DNA of 64,000 nucleotides from Aphidius gifuensis (lineage: Eukaryota > Arthropoda > Insecta > Hymenoptera > Braconidae): NCBI RefSeq assembly GCF_014905175.1, contig NC_057790.1, positions 1,054,001 to 1,118,000 on the forward strand, given 5' to 3'. How positions within the stretch are numbered: position 1 is the first letter of the stretch; each line of letters opens with the position of its first letter. Of this stretch, positions 26,731 to 40,025 are shown piece by piece. The translations under genes and the position numbers were made by a program. The notes below the pieces were generated by a model. It saw only the letters and a list, made by a program, of their open reading frames with translations, ran no database searches and was not told the DNA's origin.

Positions 26731-26961
26731 TCAAAAGACAAGTTCTTGACAGGCGACAACGACCAAAAGTGTACGGTAAAATATATATATCGACATTTTC
26801 TTTATGATAGTGCAGCATTGATATATACACCACACTTCTGTTTGCATCTCAACAATGTCTGTTGGCGACCTAGCCATTCGTAAATGAAGACAAGTTGCAT
26901 ATACAAAGTTCCAAAACATAAACTTACTATAATTCAATGCTATTTGTTGCATCTGGAACAT
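26731..26961 (-). CDS. Hypothetical 76-codon protein (weak)
   Basis: The frame begins with ATG and ends with TGA on the minus strand and has mixed composition (segments MQQIALNYSKFMFWNF and MARSPTDIVEMQTEVW). No signal peptide, domain or family is recognised. The patch is GC-richer than its surroundings, which alone lengthens open frames, and no neighbouring exon or promoter supports it. Confidence 0.15.
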   Translation of the reverse strand: MFQMQQIALNYSKFMFWNFVYATCLHLRMARSPTDIVEMQTEVWCIYQCCTIIKKMSIYIFYRTLLVVVACQELVF

Positions 26962-29900
26962 ACCCTACCAAACAATCTACATATAAATTTATTTATTATT
27001 TTAACAAAAAAATATTTCGCATACAAAATACACTAAATAACCAAAAAAATCCAACATTTATTATTTAACAAAAAAAAAAAAACATTTATATGCAACTGCA
27101 GATGCTCAACAATATTATACATAAAATATCGAAAAAATATATAATAATAATAAACAGATAAGAAAAGTTCAAAGGATAATAATAACGTTGATGTACAATG
27201 GGCCAGAATTCAATATAAAAAAGGAAAAAAAAAAACCAACTAAAGAGTTAATCCAAGCGTGTTGTATGCACAGTGAGCCCTAGCATGATAAATAACAAAG
27301 CTTTAAAGAAATAAGAAGAAAAAAAATAGAGTATAATTTAAAATAAGAATTAAAAATAAATAAAAAAAAAAAAAATGAAACTACGTGCAGGAAAGCTGTC
27401 GGTTGCAGTTGCATGACTGTTGCATATAAACTCACACACAATATACATATAACTAGAGAGAATTAGCCCATGTCGCTTGTATGTAGGTCCGTTGACACAA
27501 AAACAATACCTGGCTTGAACTCGACAAAGCGTATCTATGATATTTTTTTTTTGAGCAATTATTTTATCAATATAATAATCATCAAGTTGAATTTTTTTGT
27601 TTATTTATATTTGGTTACTTGCAGGATAAACAATGTTCAATATTAAAATTAGAAAATGATATTAAAAATTGTTAGTGAACAGTTTGAAAAAAAAGATAAT
27701 TAAAATCTTATGAATATTTTGGGTTAAGATTTGGATTAAGTTGATGAGTTGTATAATTTTTATCAGGTCATTGGGTTTGTCAGTTTGAATATTAATTTAT
27801 ATTACGAGATTGTTGATGTATTGTATGATGCTTGTGAACATGATGGTGGTAAACAAATGAGATGAAATTAAACAACACAAGACATAATATATCATAGCTA
27901 ATGTTAATTCAAAAGCAACAGGTTTTGTACAGCTGGTGTTGCTCTCTTACTTCATCATGACGCCAATTAATCGACTACGATAACAATACGATGAGGGAGA
28001 AGGGTTTGCACAATTACATTATGAATTCTCACTGGGCTATATTCAAACAATGATATCATCATACATCTCAGCTCTGAGAAATACATACAACTATTTTTTA
28101 AATATATTTATTATTTACAAAATTCAAGATAATATTTATTATGAAAATTAAATATTATTTTAGATTAAATAAGTAAACATGTTAATTTTGTTGTTATTTT
28201 ATTTTTATTTTTAAATTAAGTATTATTTTTTTTTATTGAAAAAATAGTACATATAAAAAATTAAAAATAATTGTGATTGTATGAAACATTCATGAAGTTT
28301 TTCCTTTTTTTTTCGAAACGATTATTATCGTTTTAATGAAGCAACTTGAGGTGAAGTTAATGAGAATACGAAACGCTATATACCATTTCAATTTTATTAA
28401 ACTATATAAAAGCAGTGTATTACATGTTAACTTGTGTTTAAGAAAATTTTGTATGTGCATGTATTTTGAGAATTTAGTTTGTTGAGTTTTTAATTTGAAT
28501 TTTCACATTGTTATAATGAATTCATGAATAATTTTGTCTTTTTAATTAATTTTTTTTTTTTTAATGAATATTGTCAGATGATATTTACTCATAAATAGAT
28601 AAATTTTAATTATTTTATTTCAATTTTAGCATGTTTATTAAAAGACTAAATAATTGAATGATTATTAAAAAATGATATTATAAATAATAGAGAACTTTTA
28701 GCAATGTGTTGATGATTTTTTATCGGCTTTTTTTTTAAATATAAATGAAATTTTTTTTGATGATATTTTCGGACGTCACTTGATTGTGTTGACTTGCTTG
28801 AGAGAAAAGCCAAGATAAAAGTTTCACATGGATGAAGACGACACTTTAGCAAAAGCTTCAAGTATCACTCAGCCAAAGATCTAAGGAAAAAAAAATATAT
28901 ATATGAAAAAATCCATGATGCGGGTGCGAAATATCTCACAGGAAAAAAAATAAAAAATAAAGACAAAAAGCTGAGTATAAAAATTCCTTATTTTATACAT
29001 GTCTTGGTGTGAGTTGTACAGCTGGGAATTTGGTAGGTAATATGCTTGGGTTTTTGTAAGATATAACTGGCTAGCCATCGTGATATCAAGAAAACTAGAT
29101 GAGCAGCTGAATTCTACTGAGAGAAGAAAAAAAATATTGAGTGAGATAGCACTCATCAAGACAGAATTAAATTTTGGAATACCATCGTCAAGGGAATCTT
29201 GAGTAGCTAAGGAAATTGTAACTGTGTCCAGGGATATTACACAGAAAAAAAGAATAAAAAAATTAAAAGTCAAAAAATTATTCTTCTTTTTTAAGAAAAT
29301 TATTTAAATTATTTAAAATATCACAAGTTTTTAATATAATTTATTTATTATACATATTTTAATATAAGGTACATTTCAAATTAAATTTTTTCTTTTTAAT
29401 TTAGAGAAAAATAACTTCTAGTTATTTGATATATTGGCTCTATTTTTAATTTATTTTTTAAAGAAGATGAATAAAAGTTAACTAATAATCTTCTGGTTAT
29501 TTTACTTTTCTATATTTTATTAGTATTTAACATTAACTTTTTTACGAACAATATTCGCGGTACATGAGAAATTCATTTATCGGTTGATTAAAAAACTTTT
29601 AAAATTCGATAAACACCTTAAAAGTTTGTACATAGTGATGTGTTTGAGTTTTTATAAAAATTTAGTTGTGAGAAAAAAAATTAAGTTCAACTTGGATTTT
29701 AATTTAAAAATAAAAAATATATATAGTTATAACAATGTGCGTTTATTTTATGATGATTAAGTCGAGGTAATGAATCACTGGAAAAGTTAAAAGTCATAAA
29801 GAGTAATAAATATTACTGATAATAAATTATAAAAATTTTATTTTTCATAAAAAATAAAATGAAGATAAATAAAAAAATATAATATCTATTATTGTCGTGT

Positions 29901-31294
29901 TTTCTTGCATCTAGATGATTCTTGCCAATTTAAAACGAGCAATTTTTTTTCCTAGTAATTGCTTATTATTTTTATTTTTTTTCTTCGTATAATATTTTAA
30001 ACAAATATTATATTAAAAATGGAAATTTAATAAAATATTAAAAACTAAAATATTCAAATAATTTATCATCAAAAAATATTATTAATATTTAATTATTCAT
30101 AATGAAAAAAACCTGGAAATCCAATTTCATTAAATTTTTTCTGTATCAAATTAGTACCTGATATTTTTGTCGAAACAGTTCATAATGAAAAATCCCAATG
30201 ATTACTTAAAAATAATTTTTAATCAAATAAAATGATGATTATAATTATGAACTTAATCAAAAATAAAATTCAAATAAAATTCGCGATGAATATTTTTATT
30301 TTAAAAATCATATAAGGATTTATAATTAAATAAAGATGCAATTATAAGTACAGAATATAAATGTCAATCAATCAGTATTTAAAAACGAGATTCCAAGTAA
30401 AAAAAAAAAAAAAAATTGCCACAATTATATGGGAGGAATGAGTTAAATCGATTCCTCACGTTTCAAAAATAGCACAAGTTTTTTTACAAGCTATAAATTT
30501 ATATTTAGTATATATGTGTACAAAAGCGGTCGCAAAAGATAACAATCTAGATGGTTTATACATAATGTATATCAAGTTGAAGAATGTTTTTTTTTTTACT
30601 TGGCTATTTCACACCCCAAAAAAGTAGAGACTAGTTATTTTAATGAGCCGTTTATTAAAACCATCGGTTTCTCTATTAAAAACTTTATTATGAGAAAAAC
30701 AAGTTTGAAAATTTTCTCACTGCAGTACTTACTACTTTGCAATTTGTTATATAAAATTATAGTTATACTTACATGTTGCCAACTTTTTATTATTTAAAAC
30801 AAAAAATTTCCTTTAAAAAAAATTTTTTTTTTTTTTAATGTAATTAATTTTATTATTGGCTTGAGTTTAATAAAAAAATTAATTATTTTATTCAATTTTT
30901 TTAATGGATAATTTTAGTGTAGTATTCAAACTCTATGTATGATTTTTCTTTTTATTTATATTTATCTTTTCGTTGACATAATTTAAGTGCAATGTAAATA
31001 TTATTTTCATAGAGAGAAATTTTGTTGTGTTGATATGGTCATAGGAGACCGCACATAATAATGGGATTTATTTTATTTGTATACTCGACAAACTGTGCTC
31101 TCAACAATTTTGATAAATATGTTGCTGTTTATCTTGTTCACTGTATTTTCATATTTCACACTGAAGTAAATTTATTTTTTTTTTTTTTTCATTTTTCCTG
31201 GCTGTTGTATAAAGAAATACATTTTTTTTAGAATTTAAAATTTCGTTGGAAATTATGGCTGTGAATATATTTTTTTTTTTTTATTTAACATAAG
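26962..31294. other. AT-rich non-coding stretch
   Basis: No gene supported. GC-richer patches occur near 27380-27530 and 27900-28080. The 130-codon minus frame at 28881-29273 begins with TTG, not ATG, and ends in T-run-derived Phe/Ile residues. Confidence 0.65.
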
Positions 31295-31355
31295 AATGAC
31301 TCAATTCAAAGAGGATTTACTTTATTGAAGTACACTCGTTATTGTTGATGGGGAT
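31295..31355 (+). repeat. Dispersed repeat, third diverged copy
   Basis: The order ATGACTCAATTCAAAGAGG, ACTTTATTGAAGTAC and GATGGGGA parallels ATGACTTGATTAAATT, ACTTTATTGAAGTAC and GGAAGGGA at 8372-8441. Only the ACTTTATTGAAGTAC block is exact, so homology is likely but not certain. Confidence 0.4.
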
Positions 31356-31769
31356 AATTTATTTTAAACAAAAAAAAAAAAAAAATTACGTGAAATAATT
31401 CAACAATAGTGAACAAAAAAAAAAACATATTAACATTCTCTGGAATTTTTTTTTTATAAATACTTTCTAAATTCAAAAGTTGAAGCAATTCTTATGGAAA
31501 TTTTTTTTTTTTTAAGTAGTATAAACTTATTTTCATCAGACAAATCAACGCAATTTATTTTCCATGCTTATTAAAAATAAACAAATCAATATTTATCAAA
31601 TAAAATATTCACTTTTCAACGAGACACATTTAAATCAAAATATTTCAGTATTAAATTTAAAACAACCGCATTGAATTGATCATTGTAACTGGTCACTTGT
31701 CACGAATATAGATATAAATTGGCTGAATTTGGTTAAAATATATATCTATATAAATGTAAAAACTATTCA

Positions 31770-32100
31770 GCGGTAGAGATGTCACACCAAGGCTAACTGG
31801 TTTGGGTTTTTGTGTCTGGTCGATATGACCGCCTAGTTGAAACGACACCGCATTCACTCCCAGAGGGATATGTTCGGTGGTCTATGGTCCAAAGTTGGCA
31901 TACATATATACGTAAAATCTATATGCTTAAACCTCCGAGGCACACACGACAAAATGAAATGCATCAGCTAACATTCATGCTGTATTATCTGTCTCATTTT
32001 ATCCTTTGCTTGCTTATGGTCGTTCAATAAATTCGAACCAACCCCGAAACCATACCTTGTTCTCATTCAAGACAGGCCCAATTTAAACCTCAAAATTTTG
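31770..32100. other. GC-richer island
   Basis: About 330 bases of balanced composition interrupt the A/T-rich DNA. A 72-codon plus frame lies inside but its first codon is GTG, so it is not a plausible eukaryotic gene start. No splice-bounded exon is clear. This may be a conserved regulatory element or a decayed insertion. Confidence 0.35.
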
Positions 32101-34380
32101 TCATTTAAAATATGTCTCAACTGGACACTAGCCAAAAACTCAATTGCATTCCATCTAATGTCGTCAATTTTAATATGAGTATATATTTTATTTTTTTATA
32201 AATTTACAAATTTTGAATCTTATTTATCTCTGAAAATAATTTATAGACAATTTTTAATGTAATTTAAAAACACCTGGAGAAAATTCAAATTTAGTTTTAA
32301 AAAAAAATGATGATTTAGTATTTTTTCTATAAATAGGTTTTTTTTTTTTTTTTTGGTGAAATGTTTTTTTTATTTTTTTTCTCATCTACTTTTATTTATA
32401 TTTGGAGAATAAAGTAACGAGGGTTTACGAGATGCCTGGAATGGATCTTTTTTGAATGTAGGTTTTGAGGTGTCTTCTATAATAGTAAATACAAAATTTT
32501 TTTATTTTTTTTCAACCGCAAACAGTAAAATTGTTGGACGTAATATATACTGTTTTAGTTGTCTCACCCATTTTTTAAAACACGTTATTATTTTTATTTA
32601 TTTTTTGAGGGTAAAAATTGAAAGATAAAATTTGTAAAATGAAAAAAAAGATAGTTAAAACTTTATATAACGACTGTATTAAATTGAAATAAAATAATTA
32701 TTAAAATTTTGATGGAATAAATTAGAAGAGATTCTCTTTAAAATATTCAAAATTATTTGTTTAAATTTAATTTGTATTAGAAGTTGGTATAAAGGATTTT
32801 GAAAACTCATGAATTTTAGATTTAAACAGTACTTTACCTGCGGTTGCAACCACAGTTTGACTATTGACAATTTGATTCTAACAATAGTCAAGCTTAATTT
32901 CCTAACAAACTATAAATTCAGTTAGAAATTATATTTATGCTTTCATTTTATTTCTAACAAATAAAATTTGAATAATATTTGAAAAACAAAAGATATAAAG
33001 TTTATATTTTGTATGAATATAATTTCGATACTTTGAAAAATGATACAGATGAATAAAATGAATAAAATGAATATATAAAAATATACAAACACTGTGTAAA
33101 GATAGATTGAAGATATTATAAAACGAAAAATATAACAACAGACAAATCTGAGACGGTGAGTTGACGATGACAGCGCAGGATCATCACATTCTAGTCACGC
33201 ACACTGGTTCAATGGATCACTGGACGCTTGTTTGTCTATTTTTTTTTTTTAACAAGAAAAGAAATATAAAAAACAAAATAAGAAAAAGAAAATACATCAC
33301 ACGTCCCGAGTGTACACTGAAAAGTCAAATAAAATCTCGGTAAAGGTCGTTGTTGATCTACTGTCAATCCTTCGTCATCAAAGTCGTGATAGTTTTTGTA
33401 AAATTTATACTCATTTCATTGACAAATTGATTTTTAATGAATTTTATAAAAATAATGGGATTATTTATAAATAAAGCCAGTGAAAAATATCAATGAAATA
33501 TTGATGGAATCAGTAACAATAAATATATTTAGAATTGATTTTAGTTTTTTTATTTTTTTATCTTTACTTCCAGCTATCTTTGTTTAAATTTTATTAACTT
33601 AAAAATGGATTTTTAAAAATATTTAGGTTATATATTTCAAGTTCTACATAAAAAACTATATAACAAGATTTATTTCTTAATTTTAAATATTAAATTTTAC
33701 TGTATAAATACATAAAACTTGAATTTTTCTCAGTAAAAATTTTTTCCAAGTAGAAAAAAGTTGTTTTAGTCAGACAAACTAATTTATTTTTTCTTACTGT
33801 GTTATCTACTCTAAAAAAAATATTACATTTATTCAGAATATTCTACTATTTAAAATTTTATCTTATAATGAAATTTATTTAAAAAATATATCAAAGTTTT
33901 TGATGAAATTTTGAATTTTTAAAAATAAACAGAAATACAAAAAAAAAAAAAAAACAATTAAATATTATTGATAAAAATAGCAATACATATACAATATAAA
34001 TTTTATTTTTAAAATTTAACCGCAATATATTTATGTTCTTCAGTGCAATTCAATTATCGTTCATACGAAAAAGTCATAAATCAATATAGATATATCTATG
34101 CTCGATTTTGTACGAGCAATTTTTAAAATACTTTTACAGATAATATCGATGTGTATACACAACAAATATGATACGTAAACATTTTCAAAAAAATATTATT
34201 TATTATTTCAAACATTTTTTATGGATATTTGAAAAACTATTTGTTTTATATACATAAATATAGATATATTGATAAAAATTTTATATTTATCCGGTCTATT
34301 TTATACTATTGTAAATTTAGAGTTAAAAAGATTTACTTAGTTTTGGTATTTGTCTGACGAAAACAAGTTTTTTTTTACTT
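32101..34380. other. AT-rich non-coding stretch
   Basis: No supported gene. A GC-richer patch at about 33155-33400 contains a frame interrupted by a T-run. The remainder is A/T tracts. Confidence 0.7.
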
Positions 34381-34457
34381 GAAAAAATTAAAATATTTGT
34401 TCTGCAATTAAACTTATAAATAAACATTAGAAAATGAGTATTATTTTATATAAATTT
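34381..34457. repeat. 77-bp direct repeat, left flank of repeat copy 1
   Basis: This segment recurs at 35313-35389 with five differences in 77 positions. The two copies bracket repeat copy 1 exactly where its homology to copy 2 begins. The sequence does not flank any other copy of the family, so it behaves like a target-site duplication, though far longer than the 5-20 bp usual for retroposons. Confidence 0.75.
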
Positions 34458-35312
34458 ATATTTTAAAACACTTATAAATATTATATTGAGGTGAATATAA
34501 TTTATTCTAAGACGGGATAACATTTCAAGTAAAAAAAATTGAACGAAGTATGAATGAAATGAAATATAAATTATTTAAAGATTAAATTGAATTTTAAATA
34601 CTAAAATCAACGAGATGAACTACAAGTTTTTTTTTGAATGGATGTCATAGTTAGCATTGTTGAGATTGTTGATATAATTCTAGTGAGTGCATATTATCAT
34701 CGAGACAGCTCGTGGTCGAGTGGGCAAACGTACATGCTAGGACTCTCGATATCGTGGGTTCAAACCCGACAAGAACCGTAACAAATTGGTCACGCGTGGT
34801 TGGTTGCTTACCCCAAAAGCACTTGTTAATAAGGCTACTAATTTATCTGAATCTCTCTCAGTGTTTGAGGTGACTACCCTGTGGGATAGAAAAATTGAAA
34901 TAACGTCAATGGTTCTATGCCAGAATGTATTCGTCTCGAATACTGTAGAAACATTTTGACTTTATTTTTTGTAATATTTTTTACAAACATATTTCAATTT
35001 AGTATATCGTGTCCAAAATATTTATTCACATTATGAAATTTATTAATTAGGATAAATATTTACAACAAATATATCCAATAATAATAAATTTACACATAAA
35101 CTTAACAATAATAATAATAATTCTATTTATTGCATTATAAATTGATAAAGGATTTTTTTTTTAAATACTATAAATTTGTCTATCAATATCAATAAATTAT
35201 TATTTTTATTGAATTAATTAAATGGCTGATAGATTAAGTAAACAATTGTACCAAAAGAATATGAAAAAAAAAAAAAAATTTATTTTGGAAAATAAATGAA
35301 TTATAAATACTA
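34458..35312 (+). mobile_element. tRNA-headed SINE-like repeat, copy 1
   Basis: This 855-bp unit lies between 77-bp direct repeats. Its first 180 bases match the region upstream of copy 2. The common 5' block starts with TGGATGTCATAG at 34639. Internal order: box A 34713-34723, variable segment V1 34731-34755, box B 34757-34767, variable segment V2 34771-34855, conserved hairpin 34856-34948, T6 34965-34970, then about 290 bases conserved in all copies, ending in a 15-base A-run (34264 plus 1000, i.e. 35264-35278). Its outer hairpin stem pairs less well than in copies 4 and 6. No protein is encoded, so mobility would depend on enzymes from elsewhere. Confidence 0.8.
34697..34970 (+). ncRNA. 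Predicted Pol III transcript, copy 1
   Basis: TGGTCGAGTGG (box A) and GGTTCAAACCC (box B) start 44 bases apart, a normal spacing for a tRNA-type Pol III promoter, and box B is followed by CCGAC, which partly closes a T-stem. There is no acceptor stem, so this is not a functional tRNA. V1 and V2 share no clear alignment with other copies. The start is placed about 16 bases before box A by analogy with tRNA genes, and the end is the T6 run. Transcription itself is inferred. Confidence 0.5.
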
Positions 35313-35389
35313 GAAAAAATTTAAATATTTTTCCTGCAATTGAACTTATAAATAAACATTAGAAAATGAGTATTATTTAATATAAATTT
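35313..35389. repeat. 77-bp direct repeat, right flank of repeat copy 1
   Basis: This is the partner of 34381-34457 (72 of 77 positions identical). It follows the post-A-run segment ATTATAAATACTA, which in the tandem copies leads into the next unit. Confidence 0.75.
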
Positions 35390-35677
35390 CTCCAAGAAAA
35401 TCAATAAATTTGAGCAAATTATTTGTCAAATATAATTATAAAATCAATTTGTTTTTTTTTTTTCAATTATTTCCATCAACATATTTACTCTAAATAAATT
35501 CACGCGATTATAATTATCATCAAATAATTAAAACGAATAAACAATAAGACAAATATGATAATTAACTAAAACAAAAACACATGTTTTAAAATGTTATTTA
35601 CATTATCAAAGTAAATATTAATAAAGCCATGATTATCGTTATACTAATTCATTGACAATTGAATGTTAATTATGAAA
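35390..35677. other. AT-rich spacer downstream of the small candidate gene
   Basis: No feature is seen. On the minus strand, the region after the candidate stop codon (35678) has no canonical AATAAA within about 200 bases. Confidence 0.6.
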
Positions 35678-36093
35678 TCAAATGGAGTGAAAAATATTTG
35701 GCTGGTGTGGTTTTGTATCCACATGCATTTTGCCACTGAACAATTTCCACAGTTGATTAAAATTAATCACTTCTGGCTCATATATCTTTTCAAAGTAATC
35801 GGCAGTTAAATGGCGCCAACTGATTAATGCTTCATGAGAACCACAAAAATCTTTCAGACTCGTTAATTGAAATAAATGAGTTTCGACAGCCATTGAATAC
35901 TTTTTTCATTTTTAATTTTCATTTAATAATTATTTTTTCATCCGATTATATATTGAATTTTTTTGTAAATTAAATTGATGCAAGAAAAATAATAATAAAA
36001 ACATTTTACGGTCATGTATTGATTGAGATAGTGCTGACTTTGTTTGGCAATAACGATGAACATTGGATTACGTTTAAAAATTTCACCGGACAT
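35678..36093 (-). CDS. Candidate two-exon small gene, unrecognised (~101 aa)
   Basis: Exon 2 (35678-35899) contains a 71-codon frame from ATG (35893) to TGA, with mixed protein-like composition (segments LTSLKDFCGSHEALISW and LTADYFEKIYEPEV). Upstream, exon 1 (36010-36093) starts with ATG in the good context ACACCAAAATGTCC and encodes 28 codons (segment GEIFKRNPMFIVIAKQSQ). The 110-base gap begins GTAAAA and ends AAAAAAG; joining keeps phase 0 and gives about 101 residues. A TATAAATT box lies at 36172-36165 on the minus strand. Only this one minus frame is open across exon 2. Weak points are the A-rich acceptor with no pyrimidine tract and no obvious poly(A) signal. No signal peptide or known domain is recognised. 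It could instead be a fragment of an old retrocopy. Confidence 0.38.
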
Positions 36094-39000
36094 TTTGGTG
36101 TCACTATTTCAATTCGCAATTTTGACGTTATCTAAAATCAGATCTGCGTAAATTTCATTCAGTCAATTTATATTTTTTTTTTAATGACTAACAAAAAATT
36201 CAATTTAAAAACAAATTGATTTATATTTTATCATCACGTATATTTATAACATACTGTAAAATTTAATTGAATTGAGCTGAATATTTAAATAGGCTAAAAT
36301 TCGCTGGGTTATTTTTTTTTTTTTTCGTTGAATTTATAAAACACAGTACTGAATAATGTATAGTAGAGAAAAATTTTGTTTTTATCGAGGTCAAAATATT
36401 TTTACCAAGGTATTAAAAATTGAATATTAATAGGATTTATATTAAGTTGATAAAATATGTCAATTTAAAAAAGAATTTTAATTTTGGCCTGAGAAATTAA
36501 TCAGTTTTATCAATTTGTATGCCCAATATTATTTTATTTCTGGTATATTTTAAGTTTTTTAAATTGATTAAAACAATTTATAAAATTTAAAATTAGCAAG
36601 TGAATTTTTTAGACTCAAAAAGCTCATAGAATCCATCGAATATTATCTAAATTATTCAAATGTTTAATAAAATATCATTGACTATTGTAATAACCCGAGC
36701 ATAAAAATAATAATAATGAAAACAAAATTGTGCAATTTTTTAAATCTTTTATTCAAGTGTCTATTGAAAAAAAATAAATAAAAAAAATCAACGAGCAGTT
36801 ATGTGGAAAATCAATTGATACTAAATGAGTAGTTGAACCTTTTCACAATCTAAATCGTTTGTAATACGATTCTTGTAACGATTATGAGATCCTCACTTGA
36901 TTTTTCCAATTCCAATTTGCTCGATTCTATATAAAATGTTGATTTGTAATATTATTATTCTCTGTATTGTATTGATTTAATTTTTTCTTCTCAGTATTTA
37001 ATTTAATTGAAGAGAAAAAGAAATCAATTATTTAATAATGATTTTGATTTTATAAGTGAATTAGTAAATATGACGTAAATTATGATGAGCAAGTTTTAGT
37101 TAAATTTTATGAAAACTACCTTAAGCACAGAATTCACAGGTAAAAAGTTTTCTTATATGAATTCCCACTGGTCTTCTCTTTAACAACGATGCTATTCTCT
37201 CGAGTATTCTTCTTGCATCTCATCATCCTGAAATCTCGTCTCGTTATTTCTATCTTATCATATAAAACTACAAACTTATGTATACTTAAAAAATAAAATA
37301 AAACCCAACGGGCGTATTACAGTAAATATCATTCCAAACAAAGTCAAAAATTAAAATTCAAAATATTTTAAAACTGTCACAATGTAAATTTGATTTTTTT
37401 ATTTTACGTCAAACGACAAAGAAAAAAAAGCTGTTAATTAAAACAGCATGAAATTTTATTAGAAAAAAAAATACTAAATCAATTATAAAAAAATAATTTA
37501 GATGAAAAAATTTGTCAATTTAATTTTCCTTTTTATTTATATTCAGTTTTAATAAATAAAAATTGCAAAAATTATTATAACAAACTGGATAAATAAAGTC
37601 AAGAAATTAAAATCCATAAATAAATTTTTAATTTAATTTTAAAGTCACATGGGACTAATAACCTTTCCTCACTATCAAAAATACACCATGAAAAGTTATT
37701 TAAAAAATTAGTCAGTGTATAATATTTATAAAAAAAAAAAAAAATTCGTAAAAGTAAAGTCAATTAAAAACAGTACATGTTATGAATACTTGAATAATAA
37801 AATAAAGAAGAGAAAAAAAAAATTGATAAATTATGAATCGAGCTATAAAAGGATTGGATAATAAAATCTTCGTATAGAAACATAAAATAGATTTTTAAAA
37901 ATTGGTATAATAGAGGGTTGGTAAAGCGCATTAGTTCGTCTATGGAATCAGGATATAAAGCGGTACATGATGTGGAATCTTTGAATAGAACTAGATAAAA
38001 AAATATATGAAAAAAAAAATTGATAAAAATGAAAAAGGAACGTCATGTCATGATGAAAAGAATTAAGAATGATTGGTAATAGTCCTCAGCTACACACACC
38101 AAAAAAAAAAAGAGGAAAAAGAACATAGAATCGCTGAAGAAGCACAGAATGAGGTAGCATTAATTTTAGTTCATCAACGGAAACACTGATTGCTTCCTAC
38201 AAACTGATTAAATCAGAAAAAAAAAATATATAAAAAATAATAGATATATCTGTTTGTGTAGTGAATGAAAAAATAAAGAGTCGTCGAATTTTGTCAATGA
38301 ACAATAAGATGGGTGTTGTTTATAGCTTTAATTGTATATAAAAAAAATAATTTCAAATTTTGTCGAGCATAGGGATTTTGTTGTGTATTTATGCTGTTGG
38401 TGGTGGATTGAGTCAACAGCAACGCGTGTTTACTTGAAAAAGCAAATATGGTTATTTAGAATGAGGCTAGTAAATTTCTGCTTTCTCCGCCTACTTAAAC
38501 TTCCGAGTAATTAAATTCATTGCACTCTTGAGACTCATCCTGTCTATATCTTGGCTTGGAAGGCATGTGGCCATGAATAAAGAACTCACTTACAAATTGT
38601 CACGTATAAAATTGTTGTATAATTTAACAGGCCTATTTCTAATTGTCCTATAAATTTCCAAAAAAATCTACCAATTTGTTTTCTCAGGAAAAATTAAATA
38701 AAAATAGCTAACGTTGAAAATAGAGTTGTCGCTTTTATAATAGATGGTTTTTGTAATAATTTATTTGCTGGTTAAATGATGGTAATACGTGTGAGGTTAT
38801 ATGTGGATAATCATCTTTGAATATATAAAATATTTATGATATCTAAATGTGGGTGAATGGTTACTCGTCAAACTGAAAGATATCCTAGAACTTTGTATCC
38901 ACTGAATTTAGAATCTATTCAAGTTTAAACTTGTATTTTATTCAAGAGCTAACAGCTCTTACGACTCAAACTTTTACTACTGTCTTGGATAAACGTGGTT

Positions 39001-40025
39001 CGACACTTTAATATAGATCGAATACGTGCATTTTATACACATGGATTATTTTTTTTTCTTCAACTACATAGGCTCGATTGACATATACTTATAATTTAAC
39101 AAAAAAAATTATAATATTTTCATTTTTCAACGATTTGCCATCGAAAGAAATGTTTGGCTTTTGTTAAAAAGAAAAAAAATAATTTTTAACATTAAAATAT
39201 GTTCAGGATTTTTATATTTACATTTAATATAATTTAATAAACTTTTTCTATAACATTTTAGTCTTATAAAATCAATTATATCAAGATAAAAAATAATAAT
39301 AAAAAACTTGAATTTAAAATCATACAAAAACTATAAATAAAAGGTAAATTAATTGTTTAAAAACAAAAATAAAATAATACTTTGGATAATTTTAAAAGTA
39401 GCACAATAATGGAATGTAGACAATCAAAACTTTTTGTATAATAATTTATAATTAATAAACCTCATGCAATTGTGATTTTTTTTTTCTGTTTCAGGTAAGT
39501 TTTCAAGTGCCACAACCACCACAGCAATTCGTAAGTTATAGTAATAAAAAAAAATTAAATAAGTGGAAAGATAAAAGAGAATTTTTAAAAATAAAAAAAA
39601 AAAAAGTACGACTTGAATGCTAGTAGTATGCATTGATTTGTGCACAATAACATGAAAAATAGTTGTTGAACACGCGAGTTAAGAAAACGAATATTCGTAG
39701 GAAGTATGTTCTTGGTATTTTTTTTTTTTTATTTTTTTGAATCAACCAAGCATCTACCCAGCATATGTGAATGTGATGTTGTATTCATGCTGGCTATTCG
39801 TTTTATCAGTATCATAAAAACTCATGAGTCATGACATGTAACATGAAGCAAATATATACCATTCATTGACATCCCTCATTGACACTTGTATCACGTATCA
39901 ATATTATATTTCAATACTGATAAAAATATTGAGTATTTTATTTATTGAGTATATTCTAGAATTTAAAACTAAGTATTCAATTCATTTGGTCGATTTTAAT
40001 ATTAACATTACGGGATATGTATGTA
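36094..40025. other. AT-rich non-coding stretch
   Basis: No gene supported. GC-richer patches at about 37170-37260 and 38370-38580 have no convincing ATG-initiated frame; the one at 38332-38514 starts with TTG. The rest is A/T-rich. Confidence 0.65.

Noticed and set aside
28881..29273. 130-codon minus-strand frame with a hydrophobic N-terminus resembling a secreted protein
   Set aside because: Its first codon is TTG; the first ATG is about 40 codons in, which removes the signal-like part, and the C-terminus is T-run-derived.
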